Positions 7,685-15,767 of a DNA stretch of 37,828 nucleotides are shown here, piece by piece. This DNA is from Candidatus Poribacteria bacterium (lineage in GTDB: Bacteria > Poribacteria > WGA-4E > WGA-3G). Positions within the stretch are counted from its first letter, which is position 1. Every line of letters starts with the position of its first letter. The notes beneath the pieces were generated by a model. The model saw only the letters and a program-made list of their open reading frames with translations, searched no databases and was not told where the DNA came from. The translations under genes were made by a program, and so were the position numbers. The stretch spans positions 1 through 37,828 of the forward strand of contig JAJDTJ010000142.1 in NCBI GenBank assembly GCA_022827225.1, written 5' to 3'.

Positions 7685-8590
7685 TTACAAAAGTACTGCC
7701 AACTGCTCCCACACGTCCTCTGGCACCGGTGTCGTAGCGGCGGCGAAGTTCTGCGCTACTTCTGACACGTTTTTAGAACCGGTCAAATTCATCGCAATCC
7801 TCGGTTGTCGAAAACAGAATTGGATGGCGAGATTCAGTAAACTTAAATCGTTATCGGTTGCCCACTGATAGAGTCGATGTGCTCTTTCGGCATCCGATGT
7901 TCCTAAATGCGCGCTGCTGGCTGATACATCCGGCTCAACTCCTGAAAGCAATCCCATTGCAATCGGACTGCCGTTAATAACACCGATGTCGTTTTCAGCG
8001 GCAAAAGGTAACAACCATTCATTCGCAGTTTGACTCAGGAGCGTATAATCCAAGTAGGTTAGAATCACATCCACGACACCCGTTTCGATAGCAATCTTAT
8101 GGAATTCGTGTTGTCGTACGCCGAGTCCGATAAATTTTATGAGTCCTTCCTCGCGCATCCGCTGCAGTTCGTCCAACGCACCCCCTTTTGCCACGACAGG
8201 GTCCATGCTGTTCGGATCATGCACTAAGCAGACATCGAGATAGTCGGTATTTAACAGTCGCAGGCTATTCTCAACACTTCGACGTGTACCTGCAGCACTG
8301 TAGTCCCCGCGCCATTTAGGGTGTGTGCCTGTTTTCGTGGCGAGATAAATCTTCTCCCGCCACCCGCTATCAGCGAATGCAAGTCCGACTCGTCTTTCGC
8401 TTTCACCGTAGAGCGGTGAGGTATCCAAATAATTGATGCCGAGATCGATCGCTCGGTGCACCGCCTCGACGGCTTCATCGTCAGTGACATCGCCTCTGCC
8501 GAGGCCTGCGCCTCCCATACCGAGGCATGTGACCTCTAATTCCGTGCGTCCTAACCGCCGCCGCTGCAGCGGTTTTGTTTGTGTTGACAT
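7685..8590 (-). CDS. Aldo/keto reductase
   Basis: This 301-residue protein belongs to the aldo/keto reductase superfamily, NADPH-dependent (beta/alpha)8-barrel oxidoreductases of the cytoplasm. The catalytic tetrad can be placed: Asp56 and Tyr61 in LDTSPLYG, Lys86 in LATKTG, and His124 in CLVHDPN. The N-terminal MQRRRLGRTELEV-like start (RRRLGRTELEVTCLGMGGAG) is typical of the family, and the length is slightly below the usual 310-340. The C-terminal part (TGSKNVSEVAQNF) matches the cofactor-binding end. It resembles the D-threo-aldose/L-fucose dehydrogenase-like branch, but the substrate cannot be assigned. A cupin gene lies upstream on the same strand, 149 bases away and separated by a repeat, so the two are not a tight operon. 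Confidence 0.92.
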   Translation of the reverse strand: MSTQTKPLQRRRLGRTELEVTCLGMGGAGLGRGDVTDDEAVEAVHRAIDLGINYLDTSPLYGESERRVGLAFADSGWREKIYLATKTGTHPKWRGDYSAAGTRRSVENSLRLLNTDYLDVCLVHDPNSMDPVVAKGGALDELQRMREEGLIKFIGLGVRQHEFHKIAIETGVVDVILTYLDYTLLSQTANEWLLPFAAENDIGVINGSPIAMGLLSGVEPDVSASSAHLGTSDAERAHRLYQWATDNDLSLLNLAIQFCFRQPRIAMNLTGSKNVSEVAQNFAAATTPVPEDVWEQLAVLL

Positions 8591-8650
8591 GATTTACTTC
8601 CTTTAACGAAAATTAGAAAAACAAAAGCGCGTAGCTTGGAACATTGTCCT

Positions 8651-8670
8651 GCAAGCCTCTATAGGCTTGC
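8651..8670. repeat. Short perfect hairpin
   Basis: GCAAGCCT and AGGCTTGC (8 bp) flank a 4-base loop CTAT. It lies upstream of the aldo/keto reductase gene and next to the left edge of a dispersed repeat, so it may be part of that repeat family or a terminator for the cupin transcript. Confidence 0.45.
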
Positions 8671-8679
8671 ACTTAGGAA

Positions 8680-8743
8680 AGCGGATATACGGAAAGGCAC
8701 TTTGTTATAACACCGACCTTACCGAACCGCAAGGAAAAATTAA
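8680..8743 (+). repeat. Dispersed repeat, copy 1
   Basis: This 64-nt copy shares its last 21 bases (CGAACCGCAAGGAAAAATTAA-type end, 8723-8743) exactly with a second copy at 9164-9227. Its beginning is also similar (TACGGAAAGGCAC versus TACGGAAAGCAC), while the middle differs. The copy overlaps the stop codon of the cupin gene. The two copies are direct repeats that bracket the cupin. Confidence 0.55.
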
Positions 8744-9105
8744 AAAACTCTATGCAAATGCCCACGGCGGGCATCGGGATGAATCACGCTTACCCACTGT
8801 ACCCCTTTCACAACATCGTCCGGGATATGTCCGTGTTCAACACCTTTCGGTGTGACGACCAGATCCCCAGGACCGATACGATAGGATGCGGATTGACCGT
8901 CCGCTGTGCGCAATGTCACGGTTGTTGTGCCTTCGGTAAAATACCAATACTCATCGAAATCATGGTAGTGAAGTTCAGTCGGATTTTCTCTTGAAACAGC
9001 GAAGGCCCCAATTGTCGTCATATCTGGGGTATCCAAGACTTTTCCGAGTGCTTCACTGACGCGATCCCCTTCACTCAATCGGATGACACAAAGGTTTGTA
9101 TCCAT
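8740..9105 (-). CDS. Single-domain cupin protein
   Basis: The 121-residue protein is a small cupin. Motif 1 is LHYHDFDEYWYFTEG, with metal ligands His46, His48 and probably Glu52; motif 2 is GPGDLVVTPKGVEHGH, with His91. It is therefore a likely metal-binding beta-barrel, either a sugar or small-molecule isomerase/dioxygenase or a sensing protein. Its size is normal for stand-alone cupins. The ATG at 9105 has GGAGAGG about 5 bases upstream. It is read toward the aldo/keto reductase and is bracketed by two copies of a 64-nt repeat, the downstream one overlapping its stop codon. Function beyond the fold cannot be assigned. Confidence 0.88.
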   Translation of the reverse strand: MDTNLCVIRLSEGDRVSEALGKVLDTPDMTTIGAFAVSRENPTELHYHDFDEYWYFTEGTTTVTLRTADGQSASYRIGPGDLVVTPKGVEHGHIPDDVVKGVQWVSVIHPDARRGHLHRVF

Positions 9106-9163
9106 CTCGCCTCTCCTTTTCGTAGTTAGAACTAAGGAAATGTAGTCCGTAATGTAATGGAGG

Positions 9164-9227
9164 ACGGCTCTACGGAAAGCACGTCAAAAATCCAAACGCC
9201 TCTCATCGAACCGCAAGGAAAAATTAA
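9164..9227 (+). repeat. Dispersed repeat, copy 2, abutting the insertion sequence
   Basis: This is the second copy of the 64-nt repeat described at 8680-8743; the last 21 bases (9207-9227) are identical. It ends exactly where the left inverted repeat of the insertion sequence begins (9228), so the insertion or an associated deletion has its endpoint at the repeat. Confidence 0.55.
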
Positions 9228-10338
9228 GTGAGGGTGTTTCACAAATCGTTAATTTTTATCGAAAGACAGTTTTGATGTGTGTGATGTTTCGCGTCGGCAA
9301 CCCGCATCGGACATTCATCAGCATTGCGAGCTGCAACAACAAAATGCCGATGCCTAAAAAGGTGGAAACATACGCCAGACCTCGCAGGGGTAAAGGTTTA
9401 TGTGCCCCTGTGATTGACAAGAGTCTGCTGAGCAAATCAAAGACGGGTTCAATAGCAACTTTTCGTGCTGCCTGCCATGTCGCAACTTCTGTTGCGGTAT
9501 ACAACGGGTCTGTTCCTAAAAGTGGGTTCGCCTCTGCGAGAGTCGTCTTCGGTGTAAGCAAAAGCACGTCGTCTCTGGCAAAAGCGACTTGACGTTTCTT
9601 ATCAACATATCCGTTATCCGTAACAATACACCGCACGCGTTTTTCAATGAGTCGGTCTTTTTTCGTATCCAAGACCTTCCGTTCGTTGACGTTGGCGGGT
9701 AGCACCTGAAACATCACTGGAAATCCGTTGCGGATGCCGGTGAGATGGAGTCCATATCCATAGACCCATCCGTGATACCCGCTTTTAGACCAAGTCGCCG
9801 TTTTATCAACACCTCGCAAGTCTTTCGGGAGATGATCCTTGAGACGATCCTTCTGATGCCAGACGGGACCTGCAGCTTTGAAGAGACTTTTATCTTCATA
9901 AACGACTTCTTGAAGAAACCCTGCTGCCTTGGCGAAACTTGAGGTTGCGACATATTCGGTGAACGCCTGAAGTTTAGGGGTCAACGCTTTATATCTGCGA
10001 CCGAGTGTCACGTGAGACGGACAAGCTGAGAGTTGACATCTTTCAAGCAGAAGTGGATGGTGAAACAAATAAGTCTGCTGTGCACGCATAGCGGTGATTC
10101 CCTTGAGCGTCATAACGGCATAAAAAACGATCAACGAAGCATCGGGATAAGTCTCAGGTCTCCCTCTTTTGGAGACTTTTTCTTGGGTTGCTGAGAACTC
10201 ATCTAACATAAGAAAAAGAAATGTGATATACTCTTTGCTGTCAGGATAATACATCGGATACTCCTTCAATGGGTTGGTTTTCATTAAAGGATACCGGTTA
10301 TCCTGACACTTCACAACTTATTTATGAAACACCCTCAC
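9228..10338 (-). mobile_element. Insertion sequence, 1111 bp, IS4/IS5-like
   Basis: Terminal inverted repeats are visible: GTGAGGGTGTTTCACAAAT at 9228-9246 and its reverse complement with one mismatch at 10320-10338. Inside is one transposase gene on the minus strand. I see no convincing target-site duplication (the flanks are ATTAA on the left and ATAAT on the right). The right end interrupts glycerol kinase, but the missing half of that gene is not on the left side, which suggests a deletion next to the element. Confidence 0.85.
9256..10254 (-). CDS. DDE transposase, IS4/IS5-like
   Basis: The protein has about 332 residues from the ATG at 10254, which I prefer because AAGGAG lies 7 bases upstream; an in-frame GTG at 10314 would add 20 residues. 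The catalytic DDE triad can be proposed: Asp in VVYEDKSLFKA, Asp in CIVTDNGYVDKK, and Glu in AIEPVFDLLSRLL-like context (KVAIEPVFDLLSRLL). The stretch GYHGWVYGYGLHLT is typical of IS4/IS5-group transposases, just after the first acidic residue. An N-terminal helical DNA-binding part contains SKRGRPETYPDASL. The frame is intact from end to end and fills the element, so it may still be active. The exact IS family needs a database comparison. Confidence 0.88.
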   Translation of the reverse strand: MYYPDSKEYITFLFLMLDEFSATQEKVSKRGRPETYPDASLIVFYAVMTLKGITAMRAQQTYLFHHPLLLERCQLSACPSHVTLGRRYKALTPKLQAFTEYVATSSFAKAAGFLQEVVYEDKSLFKAAGPVWHQKDRLKDHLPKDLRGVDKTATWSKSGYHGWVYGYGLHLTGIRNGFPVMFQVLPANVNERKVLDTKKDRLIEKRVRCIVTDNGYVDKKRQVAFARDDVLLLTPKTTLAEANPLLGTDPLYTATEVATWQAARKVAIEPVFDLLSRLLSITGAHKPLPLRGLAYVSTFLGIGILLLQLAMLMNVRCGLPTRNITHIKTVFR

Positions 10339-11125
10339 ATAATTGTCCAAAGAGGGCTGCTTGTTGATCCCCCGCTATTCCGGCAATCGGTACACCATCT
10401 ATGCTTATATTTTTATCGAAGGTTTCAAGCCAAAAGTGGCGATAAAAGTTCGCTGTGCCGAAGGTGTTAGCCGACGGAAAAACTTCTGGCAATATCGTTT
10501 TAGGGACGTTGAAGATTTCCAAAAGCGTCTCGTCCCACGAAAGCGTGTTAATATTGAAGAGAAGCGTGCGTGATGCGTTTGTATAATCGGTCTTATGGAC
10601 AGTACCATCCGTTAGTTTCCACAAGAGCCAAGTGTCTACGGTGCCAAACGCAAGTTCTCCGCGTTCCGCTTGTTCCCGTGCCCCGCTGACGTTATCCAGA
10701 ATCCACGCCACCTTTGTTGCAGAAAAATAAGCATCCAACACAAGACCTGTTTTCTGTTTTATCTCTTCGGAAAACCCCTCTTTCGTCAGTGTATCGCACA
10801 TCTCTGCCGTGCGCCGACACTGCCATACGATAGCAGGATAGATCGGTTTACCGGTCTGGCGGTTCCAGATGAGTGTCGTTTCGCGTTGATTGGCAATGCC
10901 AAGGGCGACAATATTAGGTGTTTTATCTTCAAAAAGTGCGTCTATTGCTTGGAGCGTGGCGTTCCATAGCTCCTCTGGGTCGTGTTCTACCCAACCGGGC
11001 CGCGGGTAATACTGTGTGAATTCTCGGTACCCTTTTGCAACGATATTGCCTTGTATGTCAACAAGGAGCGCAGTCGTACCTGTTGTCCCTTGGTCGATTG
11101 AGAGAATACAAGCGGTGTTGGGCAT
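10322..11125 (-). pseudogene. glpK: Glycerol kinase, truncated by insertion sequence
   Basis: The N-terminal half of glycerol kinase (FGGY family; ATP + glycerol to glycerol 3-phosphate) is intact: ILSIDQGTTGTTALLVD (phosphate-binding loop), ALGIANQRETTLIWNR, GKPIYPAIVWQCRRT, FGTVDTWLLWKLT and GIAGDQQAALFGQL. After about residue 262 the frame enters the inverted repeat of the insertion sequence and stops at 10322. The family has about 500 residues, so the second half, including most of the ATP-binding domain, is missing and is not found beyond the element. The gene should be non-functional. No glpF or glpD lies beside it. The ATG at 11125 has a distant AGGAG (about 13 bases). Confidence 0.93.
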
Positions 11126-11253
11126 ATTATTTTAAAAACGCTCCTGATGGATACTGAAGTCTTTAGTTATAAAAGGATAACACGTCAAAAAAAAAATAGC
11201 AATTAGAAATCAGGCTTGTTCGTAATCCTATAACAATTTTTTTCGTAATTCAG

Positions 11254-11283
11254 TTGACATCGGATCCGTTATTTTGATATAAT
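11254..11283 (+). promoter_or_regulatory. Strong sigma70-type promoter
   Basis: Perfect TTGACA (11254-11259) and perfect TATAAT (11278-11283) are separated by 18 bases. A transcript starting near 11290 would have a leader of about 200 bases before the protease-like gene at 11493. This is the best promoter match in the window. Confidence 0.75.
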
Positions 11284-11346
11284 ATATCATCAGTCTTGAA
11301 TATTTTGTACAATACGACATGACTCAGAGCCATTGCCGTTTCCATA

Positions 11347-11437
11347 GCAAAATAGATCTACGGCTATTTTGCAGACATTTAGGTTGTAACAGTGAGATTA
11401 CGTGCTGGCTCTACTGCTCAATCAACGTCTGATTGAG
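11347..11437 (+). promoter_or_regulatory. Structured 5' leader with two hairpins
   Basis: Two perfect stem-loops lie between the promoter and the gene. GCAAAATAG (11347-11355) pairs with CTATTTTGC (11364-11372); CTCAATCA (11417-11424) pairs with TGATTGAG (11430-11437). Neither is followed by a strong T run, and I do not recognise a riboswitch class. The rest of the gap 11126-11492 (other than the promoter) shows nothing else. Confidence 0.4.
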
Positions 11438-11492
11438 ATTCTTGTTACGAACAAAAAAACAGATATTGAATAGTTCAGGGAGGAGTAATGCA

Positions 11493-13379
11493 GTGAAAAA
11501 GGCTTGGGTTTGCACACTGATAGTGTTCTGCTTGACTACCTATTATTATAGCCACGCACAGATTAAGTGGGATGCTGAGAAGTTTATACCGTTGTCCGAG
11601 GTGAAACCTGGCATGACAGGGAAAGGTTACACCGTATTTTCTGGAATAACGGTTGAAGAATTTGAATATGAAGTTGTTAGTATCGAATACGACAGTTACC
11701 CCGCATGGCATGTCGTATGGTGTAAAGGTCTTAGCGAGAATTTTAAACGGACCGGTGTCGCCGGCGGCATGAGTGGTAGTCCAATGTACCTGGATGGACG
11801 GCTCATGGGTGCCCTTTCACTCGGATACTACAATCAGCGCGAACATGCCAATCTGTTTGGCGTCACACCGATTGAATTAATGGTTAAAGTGGCACAGCGT
11901 GGGATGGAACCGAATTTGAGTTACCAAGGCACACAACTCTTCGATTTCGGGGCTGCAGCTGGTGTGCAGGCATCTGGTTTGGATATGGGGCCGTCCCTCT
12001 TTCATGATGGTAAAGTTGCAGAAACGCCTCGCACCTTCGATGAGTTATGGTTTCAGAGTCTCTCTAATGCCCCGTCGCGAGCTCGGTCTACGCAGCTATC
12101 CATACCTCTTGCGATGCCACCGTTAAAGCCAGAACTGATGCGGTTTGTTAAACCGGTTTTTGATAAATTCAATTTTACGCCGGTTCAAGCTGCAGGTGGC
12201 GGTGGACGTATTAAAGAATCACCCGTTGAGGAAGGACAGATCATCGGAACGGAATTCGTCCGTGGTGATGTGACCATGTTTGGTTACGGCACTATTACCC
12301 ATGTAAATGGGAAGGAATTACTCGCTTATGGACACGGTGCGTCGTCGGAAGGTAATGTGAACCTACCGCTTTCAGGCGGACATGTCCATTTTATTTTACC
12401 GAGTACCTCCCGATCTTCTAAAGTTGCGGCACCGACACAGCCCATCGGCACCTTAGTCCAAGACCGCGAAACCTCCATCGCGGGTATCATCGGCAAACAT
12501 CCGAGTTATATCCCGGTCCATGTCAATATACAGACAACCGACGGGAAACAGCACCAAAAATACTATGAAGTCATAAGGGACCGTGGCATATCCGGTCTCT
12601 ACACCGGAATTGGAACATCCTATCTCTTGGATGCGTTGGAATTCTATTTCCACGACCACACGGTCAACTTGGGGACGACAATCACCTTGAAAGATCACCC
12701 CGACCTGAAAAATCGTGTATTGACCTACAAAAACGTTTATTCTTCGAGTGGGTCACCCGCGTCTGGGGTCATGCAAACCTTATCATTTCCAATGGGAATG
12801 TTAGATAGTAACACGTACACGAAGGTTCACGTAGAAAAAGTTGATCTCGATATCAAAGTAGAAGATAAACGCCGGACAGCTGGAATCCAGAGCCTGCGTG
12901 TCGATAAACTGCGGTATCGGCCCGGTGAAACCGTCGCTGTTGAAATAACGCTGCAGCCCTATCTTGAGATGCCTATCGTTCTAACGGGAACGATCACAAT
13001 TCCAAAAGATACGCCGGACGGACTCGTTGTGCTACTCGCTTCCAACGGAAATTTTTATGAGTCGTGGCAGCGTTCCCGGGCACCCTATAACTTCCGCTAC
13101 AGAAACATTAACCAATTGGTTGAACTGTTGAAACGTGAGGAAAACAATTCCAATATCATTTTAGAACTCTCTGTACCGCAACCGGGCCTCACTGTTCAAG
13201 GTGAAGAGTTCTCGAATCTACCGCCTTCAGTCATGTCTGTGATGAACACTGCTAAACAGGTCGTTGGCAATAGTGGGTACACATCGGGAACAGCCTTACA
13301 TGTTGATAAGGTGTCCACGGACTATGTGATTTCTGGCAGTGGCGTCATCCGATTTGTTGTTGATAGGAACGCCGAATAG
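11493..13379 (+). CDS. Secreted SpoIVB/S55-type protease-like protein
   Basis: The start is a GTG at 11493, with GGGAGGAG 7 bases upstream; the longer frame from 11433 runs through the leader hairpins. The 628-residue protein has a signal peptide (residues 1-22, WVCTLIVFCLTTYYYSHA). Residues 34-120 match the block that holds the nucleophile in SpoIVB peptidases (MEROPS S55): PGMTGKGYTVFSG, then VAGGMSGSPMYLDGRLMGAL with Ser94/Ser96. A second block at about 265-330 (GYGTITHVNGKELLAYGHGA, His281, then GTLVQDRETSIAGIIG) holds the likely catalytic His. The C-terminal third is a beta-rich region (KLRYRPGETVAVEIT). No PDZ domain is obvious. It is probably a periplasmic serine protease or a non-proteolytic relative. 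A close paralog lies at 27522-29372. A propeller gene follows on the same strand. Confidence 0.85.
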   Translation: MKKAWVCTLIVFCLTTYYYSHAQIKWDAEKFIPLSEVKPGMTGKGYTVFSGITVEEFEYEVVSIEYDSYPAWHVVWCKGLSENFKRTGVAGGMSGSPMYLDGRLMGALSLGYYNQREHANLFGVTPIELMVKVAQRGMEPNLSYQGTQLFDFGAAAGVQASGLDMGPSLFHDGKVAETPRTFDELWFQSLSNAPSRARSTQLSIPLAMPPLKPELMRFVKPVFDKFNFTPVQAAGGGGRIKESPVEEGQIIGTEFVRGDVTMFGYGTITHVNGKELLAYGHGASSEGNVNLPLSGGHVHFILPSTSRSSKVAAPTQPIGTLVQDRETSIAGIIGKHPSYIPVHVNIQTTDGKQHQKYYEVIRDRGISGLYTGIGTSYLLDALEFYFHDHTVNLGTTITLKDHPDLKNRVLTYKNVYSSSGSPASGVMQTLSFPMGMLDSNTYTKVHVEKVDLDIKVEDKRRTAGIQSLRVDKLRYRPGETVAVEITLQPYLEMPIVLTGTITIPKDTPDGLVVLLASNGNFYESWQRSRAPYNFRYRNINQLVELLKREENNSNIILELSVPQPGLTVQGEEFSNLPPSVMSVMNTAKQVVGNSGYTSGTALHVDKVSTDYVISGSGVIRFVVDRNAE

Positions 13380-13510
13380 TATTATGTCCACCAACGGTTT
13401 CGTTTTGTAGGTGTCCTTTAAGATTGTACCTACGGGCAGCCCCTTAATTTGGCGACTTGTCACATTACGATCAAGATTCGCTTAACCAACCCTATAGGAG
13501 GGTATTTTCA

Positions 13511-15658
13511 ATGCGCCGTGTCATCTCCTTTTGGAGTTTTGCTCTAACTATCCTTATTTTCGCCGGAGTCGCATCCGCTGTAAAAACTTCGTTGTGGGAA
13601 CAGCAGACCCATTCGGATTTCGAGTCTGGTAAACCTAAAAACCTCTCGCTCACAAGCACTGGGGACGTGATGCTGTCCCTGAAAATCGACGATTTTACAA
13701 AGTTAAAAGAGACCCAAGTCTGGGCACTCGTTGAAGATTCAGAAGGCAACCTCTACGCCGGTACGGGGAACGAAGGGAAAATATACAAGATTAGTGCGGG
13801 TGGCGACTCCGCTGAACTGTATTATAATTCACCCGAAGTTACTATCTATAGCCTTGCCATCGGACCCGATGGCGCACTTTATGCCGGGACGGGCCCCGAC
13901 GGCTTGATTTACAAAATTACTGACGCTACGACACCGCCGACAACTATTCTCAATAAAGGCGATAAGTATGTGTGGGCGTTACACTTTGACGATGCTGGGA
14001 ATCTTTACGCTGCAACCGGTACCGATGGCAAAATTTACAAAATCACACCGGACGGTGAATCTGATGTCCTATTTGATGCCGAAGAAAAAAATATCATGAC
14101 GCTCCTTCCCCACGAAAACGGTTTCTACGCCGGAAGCGGCGACAACGGCATTATTTATCACATTATGGACGATGGTACTGCAAAGGTTGTTTATCAAGCG
14201 AAAGAAAAAGAGATTCGTGTGCTTGAAATGGACAGCAAAGGGAATCTCTACGCTGCAGCCGTTACGTCTCAACCCGCTGAACCTTCAAGAAATCGACGCG
14301 GCGGTGGCAGCAGCGCAGGCCCACCTACACCGACTGGACCGCCACCCCCAGGCGGTGGACCGCCTCAAGAAAATAAATCTAATCTTTACAAAATCCGTCC
14401 GGACGGTACCGCTGTCTCGGTCTGGAATTCGCCTGAACCTCTTATCTTGGCGATCGTCTTAGAAAGCGACTCCCAAATCCTTGTCGGTACAGGAAACGAA
14501 GGCAAAATCTATCGCGTTAACGCCATGACAGGTGATTACACTGAGATCGGTAAATGTTCAGCAGACCAAGTTGTAGCGATTCATCAAAGAGAGGTTGACG
14601 GAAAACCTACGACGCTCTTGGCAACCGGTAACCCCGGTAAACTCTTTACCGTTACAACCGACTATGTGGAAGAAGGAACGCTTGAGTCAGAAGTTCACGA
14701 CGCGCAGAGCCTCTCCCGTTGGGGGAAACTCTCTTGGGAAGGCACTATGGAGGAAGGTGCCACGATTACCTTCTCAACCCGAACCGGTAATACCAAAAAA
14801 CCGGATGACACGTGGAGTGACTGGTCGGATGAACTCGCAACCGCTGAAGGGTCGCAAGTCCCGAATGGAGACGCACAGTACATTCAGTGGCGAGCGAAGT
14901 TTACAGCGACCGACGCAGCGAAGACACCCGTTTTGAAGAAGGTTACCCTCGCTTCCGTACAGGCGAATGTTGAGCCACGATTCACCGGTATCACCATAGA
15001 TAATGGCAGTGGCAGCGGCAATCAACAACAGGGACGGCGTCCGTCTGGCGGTAACTTGCCACCCCCAGGTTCAAGAGGTGGTAGCAGCGGAGGATCTGGC
15101 AATAGTGATGGTCCCTCGAAAACTTGGAAGGTCACTTGGAATGTTGAAGACGCAAATGATGATACACTCCAATATACGCTTTACTATAAAGCAGCCACTG
15201 AAGGCAGCTGGCGACTCCTGAAAAAAGAACTCACCAAAGCTGAATACGAGTGGGATATTACGACCGTCGCAGATGGACGCTATCAGGTGAAAGTTGTTGC
15301 GACAGACAAACTGAGCAATCCTGTCGGCTGGGCGAAATCCGCTGAGAAGGTGAGCAAACCGTTTGATGTAGATAATACCCAACCTTCTATCGGCGAAATC
15401 CAAGTCGCGAAGAACGGTAACGGCACTTACAAAATTACCTGTAACGTTACGGATATGGGGACCCCGATCGAGAAAGCCGTCTATAAAATCGACAGCGATC
15501 AGGAATGGAAGGCGATCTTCCCTGATGACGGTATCTTCGATTCCAAGAGCGAGCAGCTCCTATTGGAAACCGGTGAGCTTCCAGAAGGCTCGCACGCAAT
15601 TACGATTCAGGTGACGGATAGAGCGAAAAATACGGCAGTCGGTCGTGCTGGCTTCTAA
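13511..15658 (+). CDS. Secreted beta-propeller protein with Gly/Pro-rich linkers and Ig-like C-terminus
   Basis: I place the start at the ATG at 13511 (AGGAGGG about 8 bases upstream), giving 715 residues and a clean signal peptide, MRRVISFWSFALTILIFAGV, cut after ASA. The first half consists of propeller repeats of the form NLYAGTG..GKIYKI: GNLYAGTGNEGKIYKI, ALYAGTGPDGLIYKI, NLYAATGTDGKIYKI, GFYAGSGDNGIIYHI and ILVGTGNEGKIYRV. A proline/glycine-rich linker (about residues 260-300, GPPPPGGGPP) interrupts the propeller. A second Gly/Ser/Pro linker (about 520-550) separates it from C-terminal fibronectin/Ig-like domains (WNVEDANDDTLQYTLYYKAA; VTDRAKNTAVGRAG). It is an exported multidomain scaffold of unknown target. 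It shares a transcription direction with the S55-like gene 131 bases upstream and may be its partner. Confidence 0.8.
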   Translation: MRRVISFWSFALTILIFAGVASAVKTSLWEQQTHSDFESGKPKNLSLTSTGDVMLSLKIDDFTKLKETQVWALVEDSEGNLYAGTGNEGKIYKISAGGDSAELYYNSPEVTIYSLAIGPDGALYAGTGPDGLIYKITDATTPPTTILNKGDKYVWALHFDDAGNLYAATGTDGKIYKITPDGESDVLFDAEEKNIMTLLPHENGFYAGSGDNGIIYHIMDDGTAKVVYQAKEKEIRVLEMDSKGNLYAAAVTSQPAEPSRNRRGGGSSAGPPTPTGPPPPGGGPPQENKSNLYKIRPDGTAVSVWNSPEPLILAIVLESDSQILVGTGNEGKIYRVNAMTGDYTEIGKCSADQVVAIHQREVDGKPTTLLATGNPGKLFTVTTDYVEEGTLESEVHDAQSLSRWGKLSWEGTMEEGATITFSTRTGNTKKPDDTWSDWSDELATAEGSQVPNGDAQYIQWRAKFTATDAAKTPVLKKVTLASVQANVEPRFTGITIDNGSGSGNQQQGRRPSGGNLPPPGSRGGSSGGSGNSDGPSKTWKVTWNVEDANDDTLQYTLYYKAATEGSWRLLKKELTKAEYEWDITTVADGRYQVKVVATDKLSNPVGWAKSAEKVSKPFDVDNTQPSIGEIQVAKNGNGTYKITCNVTDMGTPIEKAVYKIDSDQEWKAIFPDDGIFDSKSEQLLLETGELPEGSHAITIQVTDRAKNTAVGRAGF

Positions 15659-15691
15659 ACTGTCTCTACAATTTAGCGATATACCTTACAA

Positions 15692-15716
15692 AAGGCGAGG
15701 TTACAAACCTCGCCTT
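15692..15716. terminator. Intrinsic terminator-like hairpin
   Basis: AAGGCGAGG (15692-15700) pairs perfectly with CCTCGCCTT (15708-15716) around a 7-base loop, followed by ATTAATT. It lies 33 bases after the propeller stop and before lgt, so it likely ends the S55/propeller transcript. Confidence 0.7.
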
Positions 15717-15767
15717 ATTAATTGAGTATTGTTAACTGACAACCGAAAAGTAGGAGAACGAATTTCG

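Noticed and set aside
9223..10343. Target-site duplication of the insertion sequence
   Set aside because: Flanks ATTAA and ATAAT match only as TA with one base offset. No convincing duplication can be claimed.
11433..11492. A longer N-terminus for the first S55-like protein starting at a TTG
   Set aside because: It runs through a leader hairpin, and the GTG at 11493 has a strong ribosome-binding site directly before a signal peptide.
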